Shown one piece after another: positions 7,626-17,187 of a stretch of 57,525 nucleotides of DNA. The position numbers were made by a program, and so were the translations under genes. Each line of letters starts with the position of its first letter. The stretch's first letter is position 1. This DNA comes from Holophagaceae bacterium. GTDB taxonomy: Bacteria; Acidobacteriota; Holophagae; Holophagales; Holophagaceae. Location of the stretch: contig JANYBM010000120.1 of assembly GCA_025361125.1 (NCBI GenBank), positions 1-57,525 of the forward strand. Reading direction: 5' to 3'. The notes beneath the pieces are model-generated. The model ran no database searches. It was given only the letters and a program-made list of their open reading frames with translations, and was not told the origin of the DNA.

Positions 7626-8108
7626 TCACCCACGCGCGGCGACTTCGCGATTGATGAATTCCACCACATCGTCGGTGTTGGTGCCGGGTTGGAAAACCTC
7701 TCGGACGCCTTGGGCTTTCAAGGCGGGGATGTCTTCGTCGGGTATGATGCCACCGGCGAAAATCAGCACATCATCCGCGCCCTGGGCTTTCAACAGTCGG
7801 ATGATTTCGGGGAAGAGCTGGTTGTGGGCTCCGCTCAGGATGCTGAGTCCCAGCACGGCGGCATCCTCCTGCACCACGGCCGCGGCAATTTGTGCAGGGG
7901 TCTGCCGCAAGCCTGTATAGATCACCTCCATGCCAGCGTCCCTGAGGGCACGAGCAATGACCTTGGCGCCCCGGTCGTGGCCATCCAGGCCCGGCTTGGC
8001 GATGACGACACGGATGGGAGCATGGGTGGGAACTTGGGACACGGAAACTCCAGGACTCTGACCTTGAGTTTGCCCCAAGCGTCGAGTTTGCCCCAAGGAT
8101 TCCCCCAT
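7626..8108 (-). CDS. Methylmalonyl-CoA mutase C-terminal (B12-binding) subunit, stand-alone
   Basis: A 160-residue cobalamin-binding domain. The ATG at 8108 is chosen because a GGTGGAG ribosome-binding site lies 7 bases upstream; the open frame continues to 8327 but would cross the gdhA promoter region. The B12 motif DGHDRG (Asp42, His44, Gly47) is complete, followed by the conserved LSILSGAH and [10 protein letters not shown] segments. This matches the small subunit of split methylmalonyl-CoA mutases, which interconvert methylmalonyl-CoA and succinyl-CoA. The catalytic large subunit is not in the window. The 30-residue N-terminal lead includes a short repeat (LGQT twice) that comes from a direct DNA repeat. 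Confidence 0.88.
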   Translation of the reverse strand: MGESLGQTRRLGQTQGQSPGVSVSQVPTHAPIRVVIAKPGLDGHDRGAKVIARALRDAGMEVIYTGLRQTPAQIAAAVVQEDAAVLGLSILSGAHNQLFPEIIRLLKAQGADDVLIFAGGIIPDEDIPALKAQGVREVFQPGTNTDDVVEFINREVAARG

Positions 8109-8325
8109 CTGCAGTCTCCACCTGCAATTCTCGCCCCGACCCAACAAGACGCTTCGCAGATCAGATGTGATTCCAATCAAGAATTGAAACGGTACAGTTC
8201 TCTTGTCCGGTTTCGCGTGTCGCCTGATGCCATTAAGCTTTAGTGACACGGCATTTTCACTACATGCAAGGATGCTTTGAATGGAGCGAATGCTCCCCGC
8301 TCTCACCTTTCCACCAGGAGGAACC

Positions 8326-9675
8326 ATGAGTCAGTACGTTGATGAAGTCCTTGAAGGCCTGAAAAAGCGGGCACCTTGGGAGACGCTTTTCATTCAAGCG
8401 GCCACCGAAATTCTGCATTCCCTCGCGCCCGTTTTGGACAGGGAACCTAAGTACAAAAAAAACGCCATTCTTGAACGCATCGTCGAGCCTGAACGTACCA
8501 TCTCCTTCCGGGTGCCATGGGTGGATGACAAGGGCCAGATCCACATCAATAATGGCTGGCGCGTGCAGTTCAACAGCGCCATTGGACCCTACAAGGGCGG
8601 CATCCGCTTCCATCCCAACGTCACTCTCGACACATTGAAATTCCTGGGTTTTGAACAGACTTTCAAAAATAGCCTCACCGGTCTGCCCATGGGCGGTGGC
8701 AAAGGCGGCTCTCAATTTGATCCGAACGGCAAATCCGATGCGGAGGTCATGCGCTTCTGCCAGTCCTTCATGATGGAACTGTGGCGTCATATCGGCCCGG
8801 ATACGGATGTCCCCGCGGGTGACATCGGCGTGGGTGGGCGCGAAGTAGGCTACCTGTTCGGCATGTACAAGAAACTGCGCAACGAGTTCACCGGCGTGCT
8901 GACCGGCAAGGGCCAGTACTGGGGCGGCAGCCTCATCCGCCCTGAAGCCACCGGTTTCGGAATCGTGTATTTCGCCGAAGAGGTCTTGAAGACCAAGGGC
9001 GAAAGCATGAAGGGCAAGAAGGTTGCCATCTCCGGCTTCGGCAACGTGGCCTGGGGGGCGGCCATCAAGGCCAACGATCTGGGTGCAAAGGTGGTCACTA
9101 TCTCTGGCCCCGATGGTTACATCTACGATCCAGACGGTATCACCGGTGATAAAATTGAATATATGGAGGAGATGCTTCGCACGGACCGCATGAGCGTTGC
9201 GCCCTTTGCCGCGAAGTTCAAGACCGCCCAGTTCTTTGCGGGCAAGCGCCCCTGGGAGCAGGTCGTGGATGTGGCCCTGCCTTGCGCGATCCAAAACGAG
9301 TTGAATCTTGATGAAGCCAAGCTATTGATGAAGAACGGCACCATGGCTGTCGTGGAAGGTTCCAATATGTCCAGCACGCTGGAAGCGGTGGAATTCTTCC
9401 AGGCCAATTGCCAGAAAATCCTCTTCAGCCCTGGGAAAGCTTCCAATGCCGGTGGAGTGGCCACTTCGGGCCTTGAAATGAGCCAGAATTCCATGCGCCT
9501 GGGCTGGTCCCGCGAGGAAGTCGACTCCCGATTGCACCAGATCATGGTCAACATCCACAAGTCCTGCGTGGAGGCCGCTGAACGCTACGGCACACCTGGC
9601 AACTACGTGAACGGCGCCAACATTGCGGGCTTCATCAAGGTCGCCGACTCCATGATTGACCAAGGCCTGGTCTGA
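8326..9675 (+). CDS. gdhA: Glutamate dehydrogenase (NADP-type, hexameric)
   Basis: A 449-residue enzyme, the typical length for hexameric bacterial GdhA. It starts at the ATG at 8326, preceded by a strong AGGAGG site; the in-frame ATG at 8281 lacks one. Substrate-binding phrases are [11 protein letters not shown] and [13 protein letters not shown], with Lys126 the expected catalytic lysine. The Rossmann nucleotide site is [10 protein letters not shown]. It converts 2-oxoglutarate and ammonia to glutamate, reversibly. NADP preference is inferred from family length and likeness. It is transcribed alone: a divergent gene lies upstream and an intrinsic terminator lies 22 bases after the stop. Confidence 0.96.
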   Translation: MSQYVDEVLEGLKKRAPWETLFIQAATEILHSLAPVLDREPKYKKNAILERIVEPERTISFRVPWVDDKGQIHINNGWRVQFNSAIGPYKGGIRFHPNVTLDTLKFLGFEQTFKNSLTGLPMGGGKGGSQFDPNGKSDAEVMRFCQSFMMELWRHIGPDTDVPAGDIGVGGREVGYLFGMYKKLRNEFTGVLTGKGQYWGGSLIRPEATGFGIVYFAEEVLKTKGESMKGKKVAISGFGNVAWGAAIKANDLGAKVVTISGPDGYIYDPDGITGDKIEYMEEMLRTDRMSVAPFAAKFKTAQFFAGKRPWEQVVDVALPCAIQNELNLDEAKLLMKNGTMAVVEGSNMSSTLEAVEFFQANCQKILFSPGKASNAGGVATSGLEMSQNSMRLGWSREEVDSRLHQIMVNIHKSCVEAAERYGTPGNYVNGANIAGFIKVADSMIDQGLV

Positions 9676-9697
9676 TTCGTTTCCAGAACAATTGATA

Positions 9698-9727
9698 GGG
9701 GGGACCGGCAACGGTCCTCCCTTTTTT
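9698..9727 (+). terminator. Intrinsic terminator of gdhA
   Basis: A 10-base-pair GC-rich stem (9698-9707 with 9712-9721, one G-T pair) closes a GCAA tetraloop and is followed by six Ts. It lies 22 bases after the gdhA stop and is a textbook rho-independent terminator. Confidence 0.92.
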
Positions 9728-9881
9728 ATTCAGGGCGCAATGGGGAGGGGGTGCTTCCTGTTCCCTTGGCAAAGGCTCCAGACCGATGAAGTTTCGGAAA
9801 ACCCCGGAGCACAATGAGAGCAAGCAGTGTGGTATTCCTCTCTGATTACCGAATTGAATTCGAACCTTTTTCTGAGACCGC

Positions 9882-12647
9882 ATGAAACCTCGAGTGGCTT
9901 TTATTGGATTGCTGGCGCTGTGCTTCCTTCGGGGGGAGGAACTTCGGCTTACGCGAAAAGCACCGGATTTGAAACTGCGGATGCGCGCCGAGTATCGCGC
10001 AGGGGGCCAGCGGCCGCTGTCCCTTGTGCTCGGCGGTGGCTCCGCCAAAGGTCTTGTGAACATTGGTGTTTTTGAAGTGCTGGAAGAAGAGGGGATCTCC
10101 GAGGACGCCATTATCGGAAGCAGTTCGGGTGCCATGATGGGTGCCTTGCGGGCCGCCGGATTCTCCGGCCGTGGCCTTCGCTGGGCGTTCAAACGCATTG
10201 ATTTTGGTAATGCCATCTTGGACTCGCGTCGTCGCACGAGTGGGATGACCCTGAGCGAAGATGAAGAGCGGGAAGCCACAGTTGTGCGTTTTGACTATCG
10301 GCCGGAAGGCTGGGAATTCCTCCCGGGTGAAGCCTCAGGGCACGCTGCCACTCAAATCCTGATGACTCATCTACTCCGGGCCGATGCTTTGTGCGGCGGG
10401 GATTTTTCCCGGCTGCGGGTCCCCTTCGCGTGCATTGCTTCGAACTTGAGCGAGGGACACCTCCAGTGCTTCACCAACGGCAATCTGGTGACGGCTGTGC
10501 GGGCCTCCATGTCAATTCCAGGGGTGTTCAGGCCTGTGGACTACCGGGGATCGCAACTTGTGGATGGGAGCATTTCCCAGAGCCTGCCAGTTCTTGAGGC
10601 CAGAAAGCTCAATCCTGGGGCCCTTCAGCTGGCTATGGATGTCAGTGATCCATGGAAGACGGGCTCCTCGAGGAACCCCTTCTCCCTGGCTGGAAGGAGC
10701 CTGGCCTACAGTGTTGAAGCCATGGCGGATCTCAACCGGGCGAGCGCGGACATATTGATGCGCCCGCCGGTGGAAGGCTACGATTTTTTCGATTTTCGGA
10801 CCCAGGTGGACGCTCTTTCGGACCTTGGGCGGAAAGCGATGGCCGAAGCACTTCCGGTCCTGGAGACCAAGCTATACAGTGAAGCTGGCGCAATTCCCAT
10901 CGCTGCGGCGCAATGGCGGCTTGTGGGTGGTGATCCACCAGGATTGGCAGCCCTTGCGAGTGATTGCTTGCCGCCGGGCCGCGCCTGGAGCCGAACGGAT
11001 GGCTACCGGCTCCTCCGACGTGCCCTGGCTCGTGGTTTAGTGGCTGAAGCATGGCTGGTTCTGCCTTCGGCGCTTGGGGCTCCGCTGGAAATCCACTTCA
11101 CACCCAATCCGACAATCACCCGAATGATCTGGGAGGTGCCGGAGTCCTTGATCAAGGATGCACATCAACTGACGCAAGAATACGGGTTCGCCCCTGGACA
11201 GCCGTTTCGGGAACCTGTCTGGGGTGCTTTCCTCCAGGATCTTCTGATCCGTAGCTCCCTGAGTGGGCGTCCTCTCCTGGACCTGCACGAGTGCAGGTTT
11301 GAGCCCACCGGGGAGCTTCGCATCGTGGTGCGTGAGATTACCATTGGGGCCGTGGAAGTGGACCTCTCGGAACTGAGGCCATCCAGTAAGAAGGTCATGA
11401 CTGACATGTTCTTACCAGTCATTGGGAAACCGCTCGAAACGCAATGGCTGTCCTACCGCCTCCTTGAACTGGACCATTCATTGAACCTCCAGAATCCTGT
11501 GGCGCGTCTGCAGGTCGGTCCTGGTGAAAACGATTGGACGCTTAAACTGGAAGCCACGGATCGCCGCAGGGTGCAGGTGAATGTTGCCGCCGCCTATGAG
11601 TCAACCTGGGGCTTGCATGGTGTGCTGGATGCATGGTTCAAGGACTTTCTGCTGAAGGGCAACGAATGGTGGTTGCACGCCTATGGGGACACGGTCCAGC
11701 GGGGAGGTTCCCTCTCCCTCCGGCATGCCTTTCTGACCCGACCCTCCATCGGGATCTTCATGGGGGCTCGAAGTTCTTGGCACAAATTCCAAGGGGAGCC
11801 CCTCCTGGGTTATTTTGGAGCCACTCCGGATCCAACGGGATATCAGCAGCTCATTCAAGACTCAGCCCAACGGACAAAAGATGTCTTCGCAGGCTTGTTC
11901 CAACGGTTCGGAAGCGACCAGAAAGGCCTTGCGGAAGTTGAATACATGCATCGGGAATCGACACTCTTGCCCAAGAGCTTTCCCTGGATCAGGAATTCTG
12001 AGGACAGCCTCGTCCTTTCGACCGAATGGGATTCCCTTGATCGCAGTTTTTTCCCTACCGAGGGGATTCTGGTTCGTGCGCGGATTACCGCTGACCACAC
12101 GAAGACAAACGTGCCGATTGTGCCAAATCCAGAGCCTAAACCCTCCCTCGAACCAGACTTCACTCGGATTCGAGGTGCCTATCTTCTATTCCGAGCCTTG
12201 GCTAAGAATCTCGCAGGACCGGTGGGTGTAGACATTGCTCTAGAAACTGGAATGGGCTGGCGAACACTCCTGATCCCTGACCGCCAGTACATCCTTGGGG
12301 GCGATGCCAGCCTGATCGGTACCCCCAGCGCACGGTTCCTGGCGGCTAATTTTGCCATCCTCAGGGTTGGCCTGCCCATAGCCCTCCGGCGCGACTTTGG
12401 AGGTCATGTCCAACTCGTTCCCAGGTTGGACTACGGGAGGTTTTCCCAAGACCCGAACAACCTTACCGCAGGTATGCGCGCTCTGGGTCTTGGTTTGGTG
12501 CTACGTGGCGCGGTGGGAAAGTTCTATATCGAAACCGGGTGGGGCCAAGTTCAGATCCGTCCTTATTACACGGGGCCTCTTCGGCGGGAGAACCAACTCA
12601 ACATTCTTGTAGGTGCTCGGCCTTTTGACCTCTGGACTCGAAATTAA
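9882..12647 (+). CDS. Patatin-like phospholipase with outer-membrane barrel (PlpD-like, type Vd secretion)
   Basis: A 921-residue two-part protein. Residues about 45-330 are a patatin lipase: oxyanion loop GGGSAKG (51-57), nucleophile motif GSSSG (Ser81), and the dyad Asp228 in VDGS. Residues about 400-520 look like a POTRA-type linker (IHFTPNPTITRMIWEVPESLI). The rest, from about 560, has alternating strands ending in a barrel-like C-terminus, as in the BamA/Omp85 superfamily. This layout matches type Vd autotransporters such as PlpD, in which the barrel carries a patatin esterase to the cell surface. The N-terminus is only a modest signal peptide, and the ribosome-binding site is weak. It is followed 26 bases later by the PEP-binding gene. 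Confidence 0.82.
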   Translation: MKPRVAFIGLLALCFLRGEELRLTRKAPDLKLRMRAEYRAGGQRPLSLVLGGGSAKGLVNIGVFEVLEEEGISEDAIIGSSSGAMMGALRAAGFSGRGLRWAFKRIDFGNAILDSRRRTSGMTLSEDEEREATVVRFDYRPEGWEFLPGEASGHAATQILMTHLLRADALCGGDFSRLRVPFACIASNLSEGHLQCFTNGNLVTAVRASMSIPGVFRPVDYRGSQLVDGSISQSLPVLEARKLNPGALQLAMDVSDPWKTGSSRNPFSLAGRSLAYSVEAMADLNRASADILMRPPVEGYDFFDFRTQVDALSDLGRKAMAEALPVLETKLYSEAGAIPIAAAQWRLVGGDPPGLAALASDCLPPGRAWSRTDGYRLLRRALARGLVAEAWLVLPSALGAPLEIHFTPNPTITRMIWEVPESLIKDAHQLTQEYGFAPGQPFREPVWGAFLQDLLIRSSLSGRPLLDLHECRFEPTGELRIVVREITIGAVEVDLSELRPSSKKVMTDMFLPVIGKPLETQWLSYRLLELDHSLNLQNPVARLQVGPGENDWTLKLEATDRRRVQVNVAAAYESTWGLHGVLDAWFKDFLLKGNEWWLHAYGDTVQRGGSLSLRHAFLTRPSIGIFMGARSSWHKFQGEPLLGYFGATPDPTGYQQLIQDSAQRTKDVFAGLFQRFGSDQKGLAEVEYMHRESTLLPKSFPWIRNSEDSLVLSTEWDSLDRSFFPTEGILVRARITADHTKTNVPIVPNPEPKPSLEPDFTRIRGAYLLFRALAKNLAGPVGVDIALETGMGWRTLLIPDRQYILGGDASLIGTPSARFLAANFAILRVGLPIALRRDFGGHVQLVPRLDYGRFSQDPNNLTAGMRALGLGLVLRGAVGKFYIETGWGQVQIRPYYTGPLRRENQLNILVGARPFDLWTRN

Positions 12648-12673
12648 ATCCAAACTCCTGATGAGGCATTCAG

Positions 12674-15600
12674 ATGATCAGCAGTGAATTCAATGAGATC
12701 TTCCGGAAATACAAATCCGACAAGGAGATCTTTCATGACTTGATGCCGCTCCGGGCGGGCGAGATTCTGCTGGTGGCACCGGCCTTTGATGCCTTCACCT
12801 TGGAGCAGGATGGCCTGCTGACCGAGATTCTTTTTGAAGGCTACTACCAACTCAACATGAGCAACCCGCCACGAGTGACCAATGTGTCCACGTGTGAAGA
12901 GGCCCTTGAGAAGATTGCAAGCCGGCACTTCGACATGATCATCGTCATGAGCCGACTGGGGCAGGCGGGCCACCTGGATCTCTCTCGCGCTTTGAGGCAG
13001 GCGGATTCCAAGATCCCCATCTATCTGCTGCTGAACGACAACGTGGAAGTTGGCATCATGGACCGGCGGCGACAGGATCTCCTGCGGCACTACGACCAGA
13101 TTTTTGTCTGGAATGGCAATCCCGAGATCTTTATGGCCATGGTCAAGTTCATGGAGGATCGAAGCAATGTCCTCAATGACACCAGCATGGGGTTGACTCG
13201 GGTGATTCTTCTGGTGGAAGACAGCATCCGCTATTACTCCCGTTATCTACCCATCCTTTACAGTGAAATTTTGAAGCAGACCACTCGCTTGGCCAAGAAT
13301 CAAAATATTGATGGCATGTCCCGAACACTCTCGATGCGGGTCAGGCCCAAGGTGCTCCTTGCCACCTCGTACGAGGAGGCGATGGCTTATTGTGATCAGT
13401 ACCAGGAGTATTTGCTCTGCGTCATTTCGGATCGGAAGTTCCCGAAAGATGGTGTCTTGGATCGCGAAGCCGGGGTAAAACTCATCAGAACGCTAAAGGG
13501 TCGCATTCCTGATTTGCCCACCGTATTTCAATCATCAGACCCCATGAAAGAATCCTGGGCCAGGGACTTGAAGAGCGATTTTCTCAATAAGAATTCATAC
13601 ACTTTGGGTGCGGAATTATCCCGGTTCTTTTACGAACGACTGGGCTTTGGGGATTTCATTTTCCGTGATAGGACCGGCCAAGAAATCACCCGGGCCACGA
13701 ATATGGATGACCTGCGGGAAAAACTGCGCAGCATCCCCGTTGAATCCTTGATCTACCATGCCTCCCGGAATCATTTCTCCGCCTGGATCATGGCCCGCGG
13801 CGAGGTTCAGGTGGCGCGGGTCCTGGCGCGTTTCAAGCTGGAGGACTATGGCGACCCCGAAGAGATGCGGACCTTCCTGATCAATGTAGGAGATTATGTC
13901 CACCGCATGAAATCTCGCGGGAAAGTCGTCCCCCTCACCGAATCGACGTCGGCGGAGGAACGCAACATCCTTAGGCTCGCGGCTGGCTCGATGGGGGGCA
14001 AGGGCCGGGGTGTCGCCTTCACGCACTCATTGCTTTCGCGGATTGACCTGGAAGTCCTTCTGAAGGAATCCAATATCCGAATCCCGCGCTCAGCCATCAT
14101 CGGCACCGAGGAGTTCGCCACCTTCCTCGATAAAAATGGTCTGCGGGCATTGCTGCAACAAGCAGAAGAAGACGATGTGCTCAAGCAGAGATTCCTACAG
14201 GGTTCCCTCTCACCTGAATTAATGGAGAAACTCCGTCTTTATTTAACAAAGCACGCAAAATACCCCCTGGCGGTGAGATCTTCGGGCCTGATGGAGGACA
14301 GCCTTTCCCATCCCTTCGCTGGTCTTTACAGCACCTTCTTTCTGCCCAACAACGACCCCGATCCAGCGGTACGCGAAGCCCAGCTTTGCGAGGCCATCAA
14401 GTTGGTGTATGCCTCGGTGTATTCCAAGGCATCCCACAGCTACTTCCAGGCCATTGATTACAAAATCGAAGAAGAGCAGATGGCTGTACTGATCCAGGAG
14501 GTGGTTGGAACCCAGTTCGGAGACCATTTCTACCCCCATATTTCCGGCGTGGCCCAGTCCTTCAATTATTATCCCGTGGCCTACATCCAACCTCAGGATG
14601 GCATCGCCACCATCGCGGTGGGCCTGGGTAAGTACGTTGTGGATGGGGAGCGCTCCTACCGTTTTGCCCCGCCCTATCCAGAGATGGATATGCTCCCGCC
14701 CAAGGAACAATTGCGCACTACCCAACGGCACTTTTACGCCTTGGACTTGAGTCGAACTGTTTTAAACCTTGCCAGCGGAGAAGATGCGACTTTAGTGGAT
14801 TACGACATCAAGGTTGCCGAGCAGGACGGCGCGCTAAGGCATAGCGCCTCCGTATGGGACTCGAATGATGACCGGATACGGGATGGTTTGGAAGCCCCAG
14901 GGCCACGCATCATCAATTTCAGGAATATCCTGAAGTACGATTCTTTTCCTTTGGCCCGGATCCTGAAGCAATCCCTGGATCTGATCCGTGAGGCTATGGA
15001 GACGCCTGTTGAGATTGAGTTCGCGATCAATTTGGAACCGGACCCTTACAACGGGAAACCCACTTTTTGCCTTTTGCAGATCAAGCATCAGCTCGTGGAT
15101 GGCGGTGATGTGAACCTGGTGGCCGCCGACCTGAATCCTGTGGACCTTTTTCTATTCTCGGAAAAATGCGTGGGGAATGGCACCGTTGAAGGCCTCCATG
15201 ACATCGTCTGGGTGGACCCGGAAGGATTCGACAAATTCCATACACCGCTGCTGGCCAATGAAATCGAAAAGCTGAATGACAAATTCCGGTCTCGCGGGGG
15301 CAAGTACGTGCTCATCGGCCCAGGACGTTGGGGCAGCAATGATCCCCACTTGGGGATTCCGATCACCTGGTCCATGATTTCCTGTGCCCAGGTGATCGTG
15401 GAATATGCCATGGAGAATTTTCAGGCCGATGCCTCGCTTGGATCCCATTTCTTCCACAATGTGACCTCGCTGAACATCGGCTATTTCACAGTTCCATACC
15501 CTCGCGGCAGCAGCCTTCTAGACCTGGATTGGCTCAGAAAACAGCCAGAGCTATCCCGTTCAGGATGCCTGGTTCACAGCCGTGTCGAGTTACCCCTGCA

Positions 15601-15682
15601 CATCGTCATGGATGGCCGCCGTAGCGCCTCTGCTATCTTCAAGCAATTGCCCGTTCCACCTGCTGAAACGGAAGAAGAATAG
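12674..15682 (+). CDS. PEP/pyruvate-binding domain protein with receiver-like N-terminal domains
   Basis: A 1002-residue protein. Residues about 30-170 look like a receiver fold (ILLVAPAFDAF, HFDMIIVMSRLG, IPIYLLLND). A second receiver-like segment follows at about 175-320 (RVILLVEDSIRYYS, LLCVISDRKFPKDG). The C-terminal half carries a PPDK_N/PEP-synthase-type nucleotide-binding domain: PLAVRSSGLMEDS near residue 530, FAGLYSTFFL, and IGPGRWGSNDP near residue 880. The central phosphotransfer histidine domain and the PEP-binding C-terminal barrel of PEP synthase or PPDK are not seen. It is therefore not a plain pyruvate dikinase. It may be a signalling or phosphotransfer protein that binds ATP. 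The start is the ATG at 12674, 26 bases after the patatin gene. Confidence 0.78.
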   Translation: MISSEFNEIFRKYKSDKEIFHDLMPLRAGEILLVAPAFDAFTLEQDGLLTEILFEGYYQLNMSNPPRVTNVSTCEEALEKIASRHFDMIIVMSRLGQAGHLDLSRALRQADSKIPIYLLLNDNVEVGIMDRRRQDLLRHYDQIFVWNGNPEIFMAMVKFMEDRSNVLNDTSMGLTRVILLVEDSIRYYSRYLPILYSEILKQTTRLAKNQNIDGMSRTLSMRVRPKVLLATSYEEAMAYCDQYQEYLLCVISDRKFPKDGVLDREAGVKLIRTLKGRIPDLPTVFQSSDPMKESWARDLKSDFLNKNSYTLGAELSRFFYERLGFGDFIFRDRTGQEITRATNMDDLREKLRSIPVESLIYHASRNHFSAWIMARGEVQVARVLARFKLEDYGDPEEMRTFLINVGDYVHRMKSRGKVVPLTESTSAEERNILRLAAGSMGGKGRGVAFTHSLLSRIDLEVLLKESNIRIPRSAIIGTEEFATFLDKNGLRALLQQAEEDDVLKQRFLQGSLSPELMEKLRLYLTKHAKYPLAVRSSGLMEDSLSHPFAGLYSTFFLPNNDPDPAVREAQLCEAIKLVYASVYSKASHSYFQAIDYKIEEEQMAVLIQEVVGTQFGDHFYPHISGVAQSFNYYPVAYIQPQDGIATIAVGLGKYVVDGERSYRFAPPYPEMDMLPPKEQLRTTQRHFYALDLSRTVLNLASGEDATLVDYDIKVAEQDGALRHSASVWDSNDDRIRDGLEAPGPRIINFRNILKYDSFPLARILKQSLDLIREAMETPVEIEFAINLEPDPYNGKPTFCLLQIKHQLVDGGDVNLVAADLNPVDLFLFSEKCVGNGTVEGLHDIVWVDPEGFDKFHTPLLANEIEKLNDKFRSRGGKYVLIGPGRWGSNDPHLGIPITWSMISCAQVIVEYAMENFQADASLGSHFFHNVTSLNIGYFTVPYPRGSSLLDLDWLRKQPELSRSGCLVHSRVELPLHIVMDGRRSASAIFKQLPVPPAETEEE

Positions 15683-15787
15683 CGACGATGATGAGCCTAA
15701 TTATCTGCCGGAAAATGAAGCCACGAATGAACATGAAGATTTTTCCTCGTGGGGTTTTGTGGCTGTATTAAGTGATTATTTTAGAGC

Positions 15788-16999
15788 TTAAGCGAGAACT
15801 TCGGTCAGCTGCTGTATAGCCCAATCAATCTGCTCCTTGGTGATGACCAAGGGCGGCGCGAGGCGGATGGTGTTCACATGGGTGTCCTTGCAGAGCATCC
15901 CGCGGTCCTTCAGCAGATAGCAGTATTTCCGGGCGCCGCCGGCTTCGGGTTTCAGGTCCACGCCGGCCCACAGGCCGATGCAGCGGATCGCGTTGATCTT
16001 GTCCTTGGGGATGGCTTCGAGTTTCGTCTTCAGGTAGGCGCCCAATTCCGCGGCGCGTTCCACGAGCTTTTCATCTATGAGAACGTCTAGTGCCGCGCTT
16101 GCGACGGCGCAGGCCAATGGATTGCCGCCATACGTCGAGCCATGGATGCCCGGCGTGAATACGTCCATCACTTCATCCGACGACAGGAAGGCGGAAACGG
16201 GGTAGAGGCCGCCGGAAAGCGCTTTGCCGATGGTAATACCATCGGGGCGGATGCCTTCGTGCTCGAATGCGAACAACTTGCCCGTGCGGCCCAGTCCCGA
16301 CTGGATCTCATCCAGGATCATCAGGATGTTGTTGGCGGTGCAGAGTTCGCGCAAGCCCTTGAGATAGCCCTTGGGCGGGATCACGACTCCCGCCTCGCCC
16401 TGGATGGGTTCCACGAAAACCGCGCAGGTGTTGGGCGTGATGGCGGCCTTCACGGCCTCCAGGCTGCCGTATTCGACCACCGCGAACCCCGGTGTGAAGG
16501 GGCCGAAGCGGCTGGTGCTGTCGGGATCTGTGCTGAAGCCCACGATGGTGGTGGTGCGGCCGTGGAAATTGCCATCGGCCACGATGATCTCGGCCTTGGG
16601 GTACTCGATGCCTTTCTTGTCATAGCCCCATTTGCGCATGGCCTTGAGGGCGGTCTCGACGGCTTCGGCGCCGCTGTTCATCATCAGGGCCTTGTCGAAT
16701 CCTGTCAGTTTGCAAAGTTTTTCCAGCAACACCGGAAACTGGTCGTTGCGGAAAGCGCGGCTGGTGAGCGCCAGCTTCTGTACCTGGTCGATCATGGCCT
16801 TGGCGATGCGCGGGTGGTTGTGTCCTTGGTTCACCGCAGAATAAGCCGCCAGGAAATCCATGTATTTCTTGCCGTCCACGTCCTCGAGAAATACCCCCTC
16901 AGCCTTTGTGCAGACGACATCCAGGGGCGAGTAGTTGTGCGCGCCGTAGCGGCTTTCCAGCTCAATGAGTTCGAGCGCTTTCGAAGTAACGGTGGACAT
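15788..16999 (-). CDS. rocD: Ornithine--oxo-acid aminotransferase
   Basis: A 403-residue class III PLP aminotransferase. The start at 16999 is supported by a GGAGG site; the frame is open for 71 more codons upstream without conservation. The PLP lysine is Lys259 in TIGKALSGG, and Asp230 in [12 protein letters not shown] holds the pyridine nitrogen. [14 protein letters not shown] near the N-terminus is typical of ornithine aminotransferase and separates it from acetylornithine aminotransferase. It converts ornithine and 2-oxoglutarate to glutamate semialdehyde and glutamate, linking arginine breakdown with proline and glutamate. It is divergent from the aldehyde dehydrogenase. Confidence 0.92.
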   Translation of the reverse strand: MSTVTSKALELIELESRYGAHNYSPLDVVCTKAEGVFLEDVDGKKYMDFLAAYSAVNQGHNHPRIAKAMIDQVQKLALTSRAFRNDQFPVLLEKLCKLTGFDKALMMNSGAEAVETALKAMRKWGYDKKGIEYPKAEIIVADGNFHGRTTTIVGFSTDPDSTSRFGPFTPGFAVVEYGSLEAVKAAITPNTCAVFVEPIQGEAGVVIPPKGYLKGLRELCTANNILMILDEIQSGLGRTGKLFAFEHEGIRPDGITIGKALSGGLYPVSAFLSSDEVMDVFTPGIHGSTYGGNPLACAVASAALDVLIDEKLVERAAELGAYLKTKLEAIPKDKINAIRCIGLWAGVDLKPEAGGARKYCYLLKDRGMLCKDTHVNTIRLAPPLVITKEQIDWAIQQLTEVLA

Positions 17000-17187
17000 G
17001 GCCGCCTCCAGAAAAAAGGGAACAGGGACTGAACCGAAAAGCCCCTTCCTGAACTGAAGCGGGCTTAAGTCCATTCTACGAGATGAGCCATTCAAATGGG
17101 CAGAAGGAAAGCAGGCTTTGCCTTTCCAAGACCTGCGCTTTGCAACAGGCTGGATATTCTGAATGGGTCCCAGGAATTGGAAGCCCA

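Noticed and set aside
8241-8262. TAGTG/CACTA inverted repeat before gdhA
   Set aside because: Arms of only five bases with a 12-base loop are expected by chance.
8260-9294. A 344-codon open frame on the minus strand
   Set aside because: Antisense to gdhA, a certain gene; long antisense frames are common in GC-rich genes.
15683-15787. Possible terminator between the PEP-binding gene and rocD
   Set aside because: AGCCAC/GTGGCT arms are 6 bases with a long loop, and no T-run follows.
16142-17032. A 296-codon open frame on the plus strand
   Set aside because: Antisense to rocD, which has a complete PLP aminotransferase motif set; the plus frame has none.
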